Below are positions 44,701 through 54,515 of a stretch of 64,000 nt of DNA, piece by piece (within the stretch, counting starts at the first letter, position 1; each line of letters starts with the position of its first letter). The stretch comes from Aspidapion aeneum (Eukaryota > Arthropoda > Insecta > Coleoptera > Brentidae), in NCBI GenBank assembly GCA_963576565.1, contig OY755045.1, positions 40,736,909 through 40,800,908 of the forward strand, in the 5' to 3' direction. The translations under genes were made by a program, and so were the position numbers. A model generated the notes under the pieces. It worked only from the letters and a program-made list of their open reading frames with translations. It was not told the DNA's origin and made no database searches.

Positions 44701-45095
44701 AAATTAGAGATTATGTGAAAATATGGCGTGTGTGATACCAAACGAAAGGTAATTGAGTCTGGAATTAAACAAAATTAATTTAAAAAAAAAGGGTGGGGGT
44801 ATATTTCAAAAATTAGAGTTAAATTGAAAATATGGCGTGTGTGATATCAAACGAAAGGTAATGGAGTCCGGAGTATAACAAAATACATTTTAGTTTTTTT
44901 TTAAGGGTGGGGGTAGATTTCGAAAGTTTGAGATTAAGTCAAAACATGGCTTGTGTGGTATCAAACAAAAGGTAATTTAGTCTGGAGTTGAATAAAATAT
45001 ATTTCAGTTTTTAGTTATATTTGCTCACACGTACACTATAACTATAGTACCTAGTGTGAGCTTAGGGGCCCATATATTGGCAGAGTATTTTTTTA
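38757..45095 (-). mobile_element. STR-element with its microsatellite expanded to 5.65 kb
   Basis: This is the reverse-complement copy of the element at 37,911-38,647. The hairpin end, GTTGCTCCGATTTC and TTTTTTGTTGCGCCG lie at the left. GTAACGACCAACGCGCATAA, GATTTTAATGAAATTTGG, GGTCGAGATGGTCCCATTT, the three ~120-bp repeats and CCCATATATTGGCAGAGTAT lie at the right. Between them, in place of the ~42-bp CAGA run, sits the octamer array. The two copies are head-to-head, about 110 bp apart. Confidence 0.93.
38899..44550 (+). repeat. Giant octamer microsatellite (TCTGTATG)n, ~700 units
   Basis: A nearly perfect 8-bp repeat for about 5,650 bp. It begins TCTGTCTGTATGTCTGTCTG and ends TCTGTCTG, so both edges keep plain TCTG tetramers. 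Point variants are rare and concentrated in the right quarter (41,600, 41,678, 42,366, 42,390, a 2-bp deletion near 43,145, 43,498, 44,003-44,090, 44,147, 44,284, 44,308). Because 8 is not a multiple of 3 and the motif has no stop, every frame is open on both strands (LYVCMSVC or TYRHTDIQ repeats). Frames of over 1,000 codons here are therefore not genes. Confidence 0.98.
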
Positions 45096-46584
45096 CAAAA
45101 ACTAAAATTTTAAGTAGGTAATATAAAAAAACACGAGTATTTCATTTTTTATTTTTACCTTCTATATATTTTGTTTTTGAAAAATTTGGTGAAAACACAC
45201 ATGTTTGTGTCCTTAACACACTGTTCGCTTTTTTAAATCAAAATATTGATTTCTATAATTTATTTTAATAAGTGAGGATCTTTACCCGAAAATTGGTTAG
45301 CATTTTTTTTTAAATAGTGTTATTTTTTTTGTCAAAACGTCTATTTTTAAGTGGTGCAAAAAAATGACATTACATAAACATTTAAAAAAAATTAATGCGT
45401 CAAGGACATATAAAGTGTTTTTAACAAATTTTGTAAAAAAAAATATAAAATCAAAAACAAAAAAGATTTGGAATATAAATTTCACTTTTCATCCCGATTT
45501 TTAGGGCTAACTGTGTCACTTTTTATTTCCGGAATTTCCGGGAAGAACAGTGACAAATAAACAAAACGTCGGGATGGAAAGTGACGGATTAGACATAAAC
45601 AAAGGAAAAATCCAAAAAAAAAACGTAAAAACCTAAAAATAACAAATAAATAGAAAAAAAACACGAAAAATAAACTTAAAAGTGCGGAAAATCTCGTGAT
45701 AAAAGTGTCCTTTTATCCCTCGACGAATTGCAGCCCGACCGAAGGGAGAGATAAACTTTTTATCCCATCCCTTGGTATTTAATACACTATTTTCTCTTTT
45801 TGCCCTTTGCACTCTGGCCTCTGTTTATTTCCAAATAGATTTTTGGTTGATTAATAATGAATGTATGCCACACAGTTTGACGTCCATTTTTAAATCCACT
45901 TTTAACGCGTCAAAGCCTCAAACACAAATCAGGGTTCAAAAAGGAGATAATAAAATCAATCATAAACCTATAAAAAGGTTTAAGCCACCATTAAAGAGTT
46001 GAATAATAAATACAAAAAAAAAGGTAAATACCTAACACCCGACGTTAATTTGACGTTTGAGTCTGTACAAGGTTTTTCAAATTCGATGTTTTAAGGGGCT
46101 TTCGGGTGTTTCTAGGGGAGACAGAAAAAACTGACCCTCATGCGACGTTCCATTTTTAAAAGAAGTTAAAATCCGCTTGTTGATATACCAAGCCGTTTTT
46201 AAGCTACACACAAATTAATACATTAGAGCATAAATATTGAGCATACTCTATGCATTCTCACAGGATGCATTCTCACAGGCGATGCTTGAAGCCATGACCC
46301 CCATTTAAATCTTAATGTGCCTATTCGGTGAGACAGGGTTTCGGTTACTGCGCATGCGTCAGTTTAACTGGTTTTGTAACATACTAATTTAGGGTTATAT
46401 CTAATATTTTTTTTCTAAAAACTAGTTGATTGGGTGAAAATTTATGTAATTGTGGACTAAAATTGTAGTTTTACTAAAACTAATTGTGCAGATTTATTGT
46501 AGACCCCATGAAGAGTGTTTAATGGCATCTGTAAACCACTCATAAGTTTATTAACAAATTATAAATAAAAATACAAGTTCTTAC
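45096..46584. other. AT-rich stretch; possible intron of the THAP-like gene
   Basis: Contains the short repeat shared with 26,190-26,290 (at 45,690-45,785), a duplicated GATGCATTCTCACAG (46,250-46,281), and ACTGCGCATGCGTCAGT (46,348-46,364), close to an NRF-1 site. A 76-codon plus frame (45,772-46,002) starts within the repeat and is not recognised. I looked for a second THAP exon on the minus strand here and saw none. Confidence 0.4.
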
Positions 46585-46661
46585 CTATGGAATGGCACTC
46601 CCTTACTTCTCCCGGACATTTTTTCACAAACCGCACATGTTTTAGGTGGATTATTTCCCAT
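46585..46661 (-). CDS. THAP-domain protein, candidate first coding exon
   Basis: On the minus strand, ATG at 46,661 opens MGNNPPKTCAVCEKMSGRSK and continues GVPFH before a strong donor (CATAG|GTAAGA) that splits the next codon. This is the start of a THAP zinc finger: the C-x2-C pair (residues 9 and 12) followed by the G-V-P-F-H-R-F-P segment, with the R/F-P expected in the next exon. THAP domains are about 80-90 residues with a C2CH zinc site and bind DNA; they occur in P-element transposases and in host transcription factors. The start context GTGAAAAATGG is favourable, and the upstream DNA looks like a short 5' leader. The rest (W, C-x2-H, AVPTIF-like end) was not found in the window, so the gene may continue through a TE-filled intron, or this is an isolated exon. 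Confidence 0.5.
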
Positions 46662-47085
46662 TTTTCACAAAAAAAAAATAATTTTACACGACAAACGCAA
46701 AACACCACAAAATGTAAATAAACAACAAATATGGCGTTCAAGCACACAGCGTCCGCGAATTTAAATTTGCCACTGTTTCCAAAGCAAGCTATGAGTGCTT
46801 TACTTTTCGATTTTAATAACATGTATTTATGCTCTAACGTATTTGGTCACACATAACGAAAAAGGTACGCTATATCAATGAATCTGTTCACTGATTTAAT
46901 GTAAAAATTCATTGAAACTTTTAAAGTTTTTGAGATATGGTATTTATCATAAAAAAATTAAATACAGACCTGGATTTTTTTTATTACTATTTTAATTGGT
47001 TTCATGCTATTATTATCTTAAAATAATAAAACTTTAATATTTTTTTGATTTAAGGTTAAAAAAAAAATAATATTTAATATTGTTA

Positions 47086-47684
47086 AAAAAATTAGTCCGA
47101 ACATGAAAATTTCCAACAGTAATATAAATAAAAAATTGCTAGTTTAGTTTATCTCTTTTGAAACCTTAATCAAAAGATTTATAAATAAAGCAGAAAACGT
47201 TAAAAAGTTACAAAAATAATATCATAGTAATTATTTGATGGTAGCACAGCCACTCATGAAATGTACTTCAATATGGAAAAACAAAAACGTGGAATTGACA
47301 TTTTCATTTTACTTGTCATGTTTGTGAATGGTCCACTCAAAATTATTCTAAAATGGCTAGAAATCGACCATATCCAGATGTGATATGTTTTACTGCAACA
47401 AAATCCCAATATTTAAACGCCAGAAATATTTTTATGCAAAATGCGTTAGGAAAAATGACTCAAAAATACCAACAATGTCTTACACATAATGGCAATCAGT
47501 TTAAACATTTATATCACTAAAGAAAAATTAGTTATTATTTTTTGTGTTTCGTTGTTTTTTTGTATTTGTTGTAGGCACTTTGCCGAGTATCAAAACAGTT
47601 AAACTGTTTTAAAAGTTCAACTAGCAATTTTTAATTTATATTTAGGTTGGAAATTTCCAGGTTTGGACAAAATTTTTTATAAAA
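47086..47684. repeat. Fold-back with ~65-bp arms and a small ORF between
   Basis: ATTAGTCCGAACATGAAAATTTCC...AAAATTGCTAG at 47,090-47,148 is mirrored at 47,620-47,684. The spacer holds the 55-codon frame at 47,353. Confidence 0.65.
47353..47520 (+). CDS. Small hypothetical ORF (55 codons)
   Basis: The start AAAATGGCT is in good context and the frame ends at TAA 47,518-47,520. The product begins MARNRPYPDVICFTATKS and ends GNQFKHLYH. Composition is mixed and not repeat-driven, but no family is recognised. It lies inside a fold-back, so a chance frame is quite possible. Confidence 0.18.
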   Translation: MARNRPYPDVICFTATKSQYLNARNIFMQNALGKMTQKYQQCLTHNGNQFKHLYH

Positions 47685-47751
47685 ATTTTGAATACTTTTT
47701 ATACTTTAAAACAAAAAAATATTTTTTTTATTTTGTAATAATATGAAACCC

Positions 47752-49071
47752 GGTCTAGGACAACTGGGCGCCGCCAACTCGGCGCCGCCAACTGGGCGCC
47801 GGGCCAACCCGGCGCCACCAACTAGGCGCCGGACCAGCTCGGCGCCGGAGAATTTTTTTTTTTTTTGATAAAATGTGTAGATGGAAAACAAAGTATATTA
47901 GTTATATACAAATATCTTTAAAAATTCTTTACGCAATTTTTTTGAAATTTGGTTTTGTTAAGTAAAGTTAAATCCATTAAGTCGACTGTTGAATCTTGGT
48001 AGTTGTAGTGTTTGGTAACCTAGTAATACTACAATTTACATTTTTTATTACAACAATGGCGGATCCAAAATGGCAGATTTCTTTATTTTTACACCGATTT
48101 GTCTGAAACTTGAAAGTTTGCAGTGCCTGAGTTCACTAAATAGAGTTTTATCCTCAAACTTAAAAAATTCGAAATGGCGAATCCAAAATGGCGGATTTTC
48201 TTATTTACTAACCTATTTGTTTCAAACTTGAAATATTACATTGCTTGAGGTCATTTAATAAATTTTTTTACTCAAACTTAAAAAAATCAAAATGGCGGAT
48301 CCAAAATGGCGGATTTTCTTATTTACTAACCGATTTGTCTCAAACTTGAAATATTACATTGCTTGAGGTCATTTAACAAAAATTTTTATCGCCATTTTGG
48401 AGCAGCCATTTTGATTTTTTTAAGTCTGAGTAAAAAATTTTGTTAACTGACCTCAAGCAATGTAATATTTTAAGTTTGAGATAAATCGGTTAATAAATAA
48501 GAAAATACGCCATTTTGGATCCGCCATTTTGATTTTTTTAAGTTTGAGTAAAAAATTTTGTTAAATGACCTCAAGCAATGTAATATTTCAAGTTTGAGAC
48601 AAATCGGTTAGTAAATAAGAAAATCCGCCATTTTAGAGTCGCCATTTTGATTTTTTTAAGTTTAAGGATAAAACTGTATTTAGTGATCTCAGGCACTGCA
48701 AACTTTCAAGTTTTGGACAAATCGGTTTAAAAATAAAGAAATCCGCCATTTTGCATCCGCCATTGTTGTAATAAAAAACGTAAATTGTAGTGTTACCAGG
48801 TTACCAAACACTACAACTACCAAGATTCAACAGTCGACTTAATGGATTTAACTTTACTTAACAAAAACAAATTTCAAAAAAATTGCGCAAATGATTTTTT
48901 AAAGATGTTTTTATATAAATAATATATTTTGTTTTTCATCTGCACATTTTATCAAAAAAATTTTTAGTCCGGCGCCTAGTTGGCCCGGCGCCTAGTTGGC
49001 GGCGCCGAGTTGGCCCGGCGCGCAGTTGGCCCGGCGCCCAGTTGGCGGCGCCGAGTTGGCGGCGCCCAGTT
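47752..49071. mobile_element. GGCGCC fold-back family, complete 1.3-kb copy
   Basis: Two arms of about 640 bp mirror each other around 48,400. From the outside in, each arm has GGTCTAGGACAACTGGGCGC, a GC-rich block of GGCGCC/CCAACT units, a T-run plus GATAAAATGT, the TAAATCCATTAAGTCGACTG and CTAGTAATACTACAATTTAC stretch, and three tandem ~115-bp blocks. Each block contains ATGGCGGATCCAAAATGGCG, TTATTTACTAACC(G/T)ATTTGT and TTACATTGCTTGAGGTCATT. There is no ORF. It resembles Foldback-type elements in plan; the actual transposase source is unknown. Confidence 0.92.
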
Positions 49072-49163
49072 CCGCAAGAAACCAATAAAAATAGTAATTA
49101 AAAAAATACAGGTCCGTATTTAATTTTTTATGATAAATACCATATCCCAAAAACTAACCAATA

Positions 49164-49884
49164 TTAGAAAGAATTGACAACGTCAATTTTTCTTCTAAAA
49201 AAGTTGCCATAAAAAGGTAATTACAGAATAAAAATATCTTGCAAAATGAGCGAAATATAAGGGATTATTAAAAATGCAATTTTTTCAAAAACTCCCAGTA
49301 TTAGCGAAACTACGGAGTATAGCAAAAATCTGATTACATCATTTTTAAGGGGGCACGGTAAAGTGCAATCAGAAAATCGATATCTTTAATAATAACCGAG
49401 TTTCCCATTTAGTCTCGTCGAAAATGGACACGCTTTACAGTGTACATTTTGTTTTTTCTGTGTACTCGTAACGCTTTCCTAGCTAAAAAAAAAGGAAATT
49501 ACAAGTTGCAGAACACGGAACTAAAATTTAATATAATCCACCACAGTATTGGAAAAATGCAGCATCGGTCCCCAGCGGCCGATGCCGCAGCCAACGTGTT
49601 AAATGGACTGGAACCATACAATATTTTTAGATATTGACTGAAGAGTTAATTTAAATGTAATAAAAACAAAGAATTTACTTTTTTGTATGAACTTGAAGCT
49701 GCTATTCATTTGAGGCAGGATTCGCATGCCTCGCTGCAAGGCGGAACGAGCATACCGATACCCTAATTCTGATAGGTACCTATGTCGTAACTCACAAAAA
49801 AATTAAAATTCATATTTTTGCGTCAAAGCGTTATGCATAGGTATATGCTACTATAGTTCAGGCCCTTCATCCGAGATTCAAGCG
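49164..49884. other. No recognised gene
   Basis: A 65-codon plus frame (49,440-49,637) ends RSPAADAAANVLNGLEPYNI; no family is recognised. A small hairpin GCATCGGTCCCCAGCGGCCGATGC lies within it at about 49,563-49,586. A GC-richer patch at 49,720-49,760 is not coding by eye. Confidence 0.35.
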
Positions 49885-50790
49885 ATATGCTGCGTTTAAT
49901 GATAGAAGCAACACACTTGGTATGGATAGACATAAGACTCGCCCGAACATTTTACGAAAGGGAACCACCTTCCCAATCCTGGCAGGGGGGTGGTTCCCCC
50001 CTTAAACTTGCTAGTTTTTTGTTAATAACTCGTCAACTTTTCCAAAAATCTTTTAAAATGCCTATAAAAGGTGAACCATTCATGTAAACGGGGCGTGTTA
50101 TGCATCGTTAGAGAAGACTTTTGGTCAGCCTCAATAACTATTACTTAGTTGTTTTTGGACAAGTGAAAAGTTTGCAAATAATTAGAAAAATACTGTAAAA
50201 GATCACTTTTGAGGGGGGCGAGAGGGGGGATGCTCCCTCCCCTCAATTTGAATGAATGTCACTCGAACAATTAAGTTTTAAGTTAATACTAATCAAAAAT
50301 ATTTCTTTACTAACCTTGAGTATTATTTACTGAGTTACAAAAATGAATGTTCAAAATTTTTTTTGAGGATTTCTACAAACACATTTTATTTTTATTTCAA
50401 GGCGGCTACTTTTAAAAGGTGTGTCTAACTTATTAAATATTTAACTGTATACAATGGGTTTTTGAACCAAACTACCGCTTTGAAAAAAAAGAGTGTTAAT
50501 GCCACAAGAAAAATAAAAAAAAAACATATTTTAAACATTTGCCTCTTTTTTCGTAGGCCTTTTGAACGTAGACCACTGCCTTTAGAGGGTACTAAGGTAC
50601 ATGGTTAAAAAGAAAATTTTATCCGCTTGCAAAATGATCTTCAGAATATTTTAAGAAAACTTGACCGTTTTCGAGTTATTAGCAAAAAACCGTCAAAAAG
50701 CACGTTTAAGTAAAGTAAAATGTTCAGGTGAGCCTTATGTCTATCCATACCAAGTGTGTTGCTTCCATCATTAAACGCAGTATCGGCTTT
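49885..50790. repeat. 0.9-kb inverted repeat
   Basis: CTGCGTTTAATGATAGAAGC followed by AACACACTTGGTATGG at 49,889 is mirrored at 50,738-50,785. Weaker mirror matches continue inward for about 200 bp (TTTTTTG(T/C)TAATAACTCG). The 66-codon frame at 49,887 is part of the left arm, not a gene. Confidence 0.8.
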
Positions 50791-51672
50791 GGTATCGGAC
50801 CCCGTACTTGTCTTATCTCTGTAAAATTTTATTGATTTGGATTACGGATGAGTTACAGGGTGAATTCTCGTATATAGGTTTATTTTGAAGAGACGAACAA
50901 CTTTCCTCTGCAAAAATTATTAAAAGTGATTCCTAACTAGGGTTGCCAACCCGTCCTGATTTCTCAGGATTATCCTGAATTTTAGCAAAATCTCCTGCGT
51001 CCTGACAACATCTTTATTAGGACAGCAAACGTCCTGAAAAAGTGTAAAAGGGTCCTTACTTACGTAACACAAAAACAACTACCCGTCTCACTTTCAGTTA
51101 TTTAAAGTAACATAAGGCTAACATCTCTCTTAGAGCGTTACTTAATTTAAAAACAAGCCCTAACTCGATTTTTAGGGACTTATTGCAATAAAGCCAGGCA
51201 ATAATTGTGACGGGCACTATTCTGACAGTTTCGCATTATAATAACAGCGATCTTCTTTCAAAATTAGACCTTTGTATATCATAAGACCCAGAATTAATAG
51301 TGCCGTTACTATTAATGGAAAATAAACGACTGGAAAAAAAACGAATTATATCTATCACAGTATATACCGTTAGGAATAAGTGTATCTATGTATAATATTG
51401 CTAACTTGATTGATTGCTTGTTTTGGTTGGATATTATTCAATTATTTACAACATTTCGGGGGGAAAAATGCCCCTCGCTGCGTACGCCCTTGGCTGGGTA
51501 TAAACTTGACATAACCGGTTGAGGGGGCACATGACATGAACAGGAGTCGGTCATGAACAAAAACAACCCTGCCTAGCTTGTGGGCAACAAGAAGAGACAT
51601 CAAGGCACCTGTTCAAATAATCAAATATGACCCTTTTCAGGTTTGAAACCGGATAAAAAAGTATGTTAAACC
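50791..51672. other. TE-derived stretch without coding sequence
   Basis: 50,938-51,030 (GGGTTGCCAACCCGTCCTGA ... TCCTGA, GTCCTG) looks like a repeat-rich element end. The remainder is anonymous. Nothing coding. Confidence 0.35.
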
Positions 51673-52210
51673 GTTTATCAAAACGCGTGTTCTAAAAAAG
51701 AAGGAATCATGTGTTAACACGTAGAAGAGCCTCGACCGATGTTATAATCGAGGACTGTAGGCCTTAGAGGCCGTCGATACATTTGCCTGATGAAAACAAT
51801 TATTGTCAAAACGTAGGGCCTCTATTGAGCTTGCTTTATCGCGCTATTTCCAAAGCATAGTTTTTGCAAAGTCACTTGAATAACTCCTAATACGGGGTTC
51901 TATCGATTTCACGAAATTTTGCTTCATTCTGCCCTTCAAAAGTTTATCAAAACGCGTGTTCTAAAAAAGAAGGAATCATGTGTTAACACGTAGAAGAGCC
52001 TCGACCGATGTTATAATCGAGGACTGTAGGCCTTAGAGGCCGTCGATACATTTGCCTGATGAAAACAATTATTGTCAAAACGTAGGGCCTCTATTGAGCT
52101 TGCTTTATCGCGCTATTTCCAAAGCATAGTTTTTGCAAAGTCACTTGAATAACTCCTAATACGGGGTTCTATCGATTTCATGAAATTTTGCTTCATTCTG
52201 CCCTTCAAAA
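51673..52210 (+). repeat. Recent 269-bp tandem duplication
   Basis: Copies 51,673-51,941 and 51,942-52,210 are almost identical; I see one difference (CACGAAATTTT against CATGAAATTTT). The near-identity implies a young event or an assembly duplication. The unit includes the start of repeat C and a hammerhead-like motif. Confidence 0.93.
51764..51824 (+). ncRNA. Degenerate hammerhead-like motif (copy 1 of 2)
   Basis: CTGATGA (51,787-51,793) is followed by a stem-loop ACAAT-T-ATTGT, then CAAAACGTA. Upstream TAGAGGCC can pair over 8 bp with downstream GGCCTCTA. This is the order of a hammerhead ribozyme with a very short stem III, as described for Penelope-like elements. The conserved GAAA is AAAA here, so the catalytic G12 is missing and the copy should be inactive. 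The second copy has its core at 52,056. Confidence 0.3.
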
Positions 52211-52590
52211 GTTATCCAAATTCATATAAACTCTTCCTGGTATAATTTCAACCCTACCGACAGAGAAAAGGCGCGGCTCTTTGCGGTCCGACCACAAAGT
52301 ATTTGTTTTCCGACCGACCGAGCCCAGGTGGATGGACGGCACCAGATTTTTTTGAGATGCGCTTTTAATTGCTTTCAGGTGTTCTTTTCGGGACCCCTTT
52401 AGTCGGCAGTATGCAGAGTTAGAAAATAAATCAGTGTCATTTCTGTAGGTGCAGGAATAGAAGAAGAATAGTTTTATTATCTATTTTTGTTTCATTAGTT
52501 TACGCCATAATTAAATTAAATAATTTTCATAAATATATCTACCGCCGCCCATGTCACTTTCTTTAAAGGATATGCCGATGGTCGGAATCA
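52110..52590 (+). repeat. Dispersed repeat C, copy 2
   Basis: Same block order as 8,637-9,105, with a shorter TCTACCGCC region. It ends GGATATGCCGATGGTCGG. Confidence 0.8.
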
Positions 52591-52735
52591 TACAATCATG
52601 ACGCAGATGAAGCGCTGGTTCACGTCTTATTTCCACTCAAAAAATAATAATTTTAAGATAGGACAAAAGAACAACTTGTTAAAAATCGGGGCTGCGCCAG
52701 CAAAACCGAACGGTTGGTCACCTTATAATATATTA

Positions 52736-52852
52736 AGCCTGCCCCACTGTCAAAAAAGTGTACAGAGGGAGCATACATTGTTGAAGAAGAATCCGTTTTT
52801 GATTCACCAGTGTCCAGTCGTCGGTCAACGAATCAAATGTCTAACCTGTGGA
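52736..52852 (+). pseudogene. Unassigned coding-like fragment cut by a MITE
   Basis: After a stop, one frame reads YIKPAPLSKKCTEGAYIVEE, then ESVFDSPVSSRRSTNQMSNL, and runs directly into the MITE at 52,853. A second frame upstream (52,598 on) reads MTQMKRWFTSYFHSKN and KIGAAPAKPNGWSPYNIL. The acidic, serine-rich composition suggests a former coding exon with a frameshift. No family is recognised. The last residues of the long frame (WRTQEYVLEG...) are MITE sequence. Confidence 0.25.
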
Positions 52853-52985
52853 CAGTGGCGCACCCAGGAATATGTCTTGGAGGGAGCCCGAGGCCTCTTG
52901 GGGGGGGGCCCGAAGCCTCATGATGTCGAATATTAAGCTATTTTTGTGTTTTTTTTCTGAAATATGTCGAAAATATGTAAATTGT
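52853..52985. mobile_element. hAT-type MITE, CAGTGGCGCACCCAGG family, left end
   Basis: CAGTGGCGCACCCAGGAATATGTCTT matches 9,427 onward, with GGCCTC(T/A)TG.. and CCTCATGATG. The right end is missing; the sequence passes into a reversed piece of the 55,056-55,594 element. Confidence 0.7.
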
Positions 52986-53115
52986 TTTCTGTTTACTAGT
53001 TACTATTAAATAAATCAATAGTTCCACAGCCATTTTACAATGACATTATATGTAAATAAGTTGACAAATTCAAAGGACAGACGAATTTGCCTCACAAACA
53101 ATAAAGTTTATATGC
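52985..53115 (-). repeat. Reversed fragment of the 55,056-55,594 MITE
   Basis: CAAAGGACAGACGAATTTGCC at about 53,073, with flanking GTTACTATTAAATAAATCAA and AATAAAGTTTATATGCAATT, is the inverse of 55,100-55,215. The two copies bracket the RTE LINE in inverted orientation. Confidence 0.7.
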
Positions 53116-54249
53116 AATTGCAATTGTGTGTAGATACTAGATATATGATTTGAAAGTCACGACCGGCCACTAGATGCATACATACACACAATGCATTAGG
53201 TTTATGTCCAACTAAGACAAAATTCTTTCTCTCTTTAGTCCTACCCGCCGATTAGGTTCTGTATATTTGATATTTTAATCTTGGAGCTTTTAATATTCTA
53301 TCTATTTATAGCCTTCTTCGATTCATCTTTGGACATACGCCTTCCCCAATATCTGCCATTCTTCCCTGTCTGTCGCCGTGTTCATCCATCTAGTTCCCGC
53401 ATGTTGCTTCAAATCGCCCGCTCACTTCATTTGGGGTCTTCCCCTACTTCTTTTATTTTCCCAAGGTCTCCAGTTGACAATACATTTGTACCATCAATCG
53501 TCTTTCTGTCATAAAAGACCGGAAAATTTCCATTTTAATTTTGCTACTTCTCCTTTGACATCCCTTACTTTTGTTTTATTTCTTATTCATTCATTGCTTT
53601 TTTATCCGTTAGCTTTACATGTAATTTGTCTTTCCATCTTTGAGTTTGTACGTGTTTAGGTCTGGGATCCATAGGTAAGTACAGGATGGATACATTGGTT
53701 AGACACTTTCGTTTTAAGGTACTGAGGATGTTTTTTATTTTTTTATATGTAGCTTAATTTACCGAATTACTCGTCTCTTGATTTCAGCTGTTCGTTTTTC
53801 TTTTTTTAGTTTAATAATTTGTCCCAGGTATATATATTCCTCCACTTGTTCTATTTTCTCTTGGTTCATTCTGATCGTGATATCTTCATCTTCAACCGAA
53901 CCAAGCCTATATTTTTAGCTGCTGTATCCAGCATTTTTATCAGTTCTTTTTTCTTATCTGTTATCGTTGTTTGAAGGACAAACAACGCTGTTATTAAGGC
54001 AATATGATCAGCATATCTTATAGGTCGTTCAAGTATTGTCCGTTTACTTTCATACCTATATCTTCCCAATCTAAGTTTTTAAAATCATCTTCTAGACCCT
54101 AGTACAATAGTTTAGGGGATATTGTGTCACCCTTTCTGACAGCTCTTCTTATGCCGATTGGCTTGGTTCCTTCGTGGATGTTGATTGAAGTTGTTGCTTC
54201 GCTATATATATTGGCTATTAAATCTGTGTATCTGTGATCCATTCGGCTA

Positions 54250-54515
54250 TTAATTAATAAATCAAACAAGTTCAGTCGTTCTCCACTAGTTTAATTTTTT
54301 TTACAACTACATGTTTCGTGAGCATAAGCTCTCATCTTGAGGTTGTACACTGAAATAAAATAGGTGAAATAAATGCCCGGTTCCTACAATTATTTATAAT
54401 ATAAGAACAACCTAAACTTAAGACCTAAAAGAATGAACCTTACCTTGATGGAGTTTTATAGCAGCATGTGCAAAGAAGCAGTACAATGTATTACAGCAGC
54501 ATGTGCAAAGATAAT
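54250..54515. mobile_element. Insertion splitting the RTE LINE
   Basis: The reverse-transcriptase reading is interrupted between motif A and motif B by about 260 bp. It carries a hammerhead/Penelope-like motif (54,303-54,346) and a duplicated CAGCAGCATGTGCAAAGA (54,470 and 54,494). Confidence 0.5.
54303..54346 (-). ncRNA. Hammerhead/Penelope-like RNA motif
   Basis: On the minus strand: ACAAC, then CTCAAGATGA, a perfect stem GAGC-TTAT-GCTC, A, CGAAAC, AT, GTA, GTTGT. The outer ACAAC and GTTGT pair. GAAA and a GUA cleavage-type triplet are present, but CUGAUGA is replaced by CUCAAGAUGA. Such strings are common in Penelope-like elements; ribozyme activity is doubtful. Confidence 0.3.

Larger units (their letters stand above)
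46915..49163. repeat. Outer inverted repeat enclosing two fold-backs
   Basis: 46,915-47,010 (GAGATATGGTATTTATCATA; AAATTAAATACAGACCTGG) is the inverse of 49,076-49,160 (ATAAATACCATATCCCAAAA; TACAGGTCCGTATTTAATTT). Within lie the 47,086-47,684 fold-back and the GGCGCC fold-back. The simplest reading is an older inverted-repeat element into which others inserted. Confidence 0.7.

Noticed and set aside
46559..46822. The 87-codon minus-strand frame containing CEKWEIIHLKHVRF
   Set aside because: It is out of frame with the THAP-like reading that has the better start context, domain match and splice donor.
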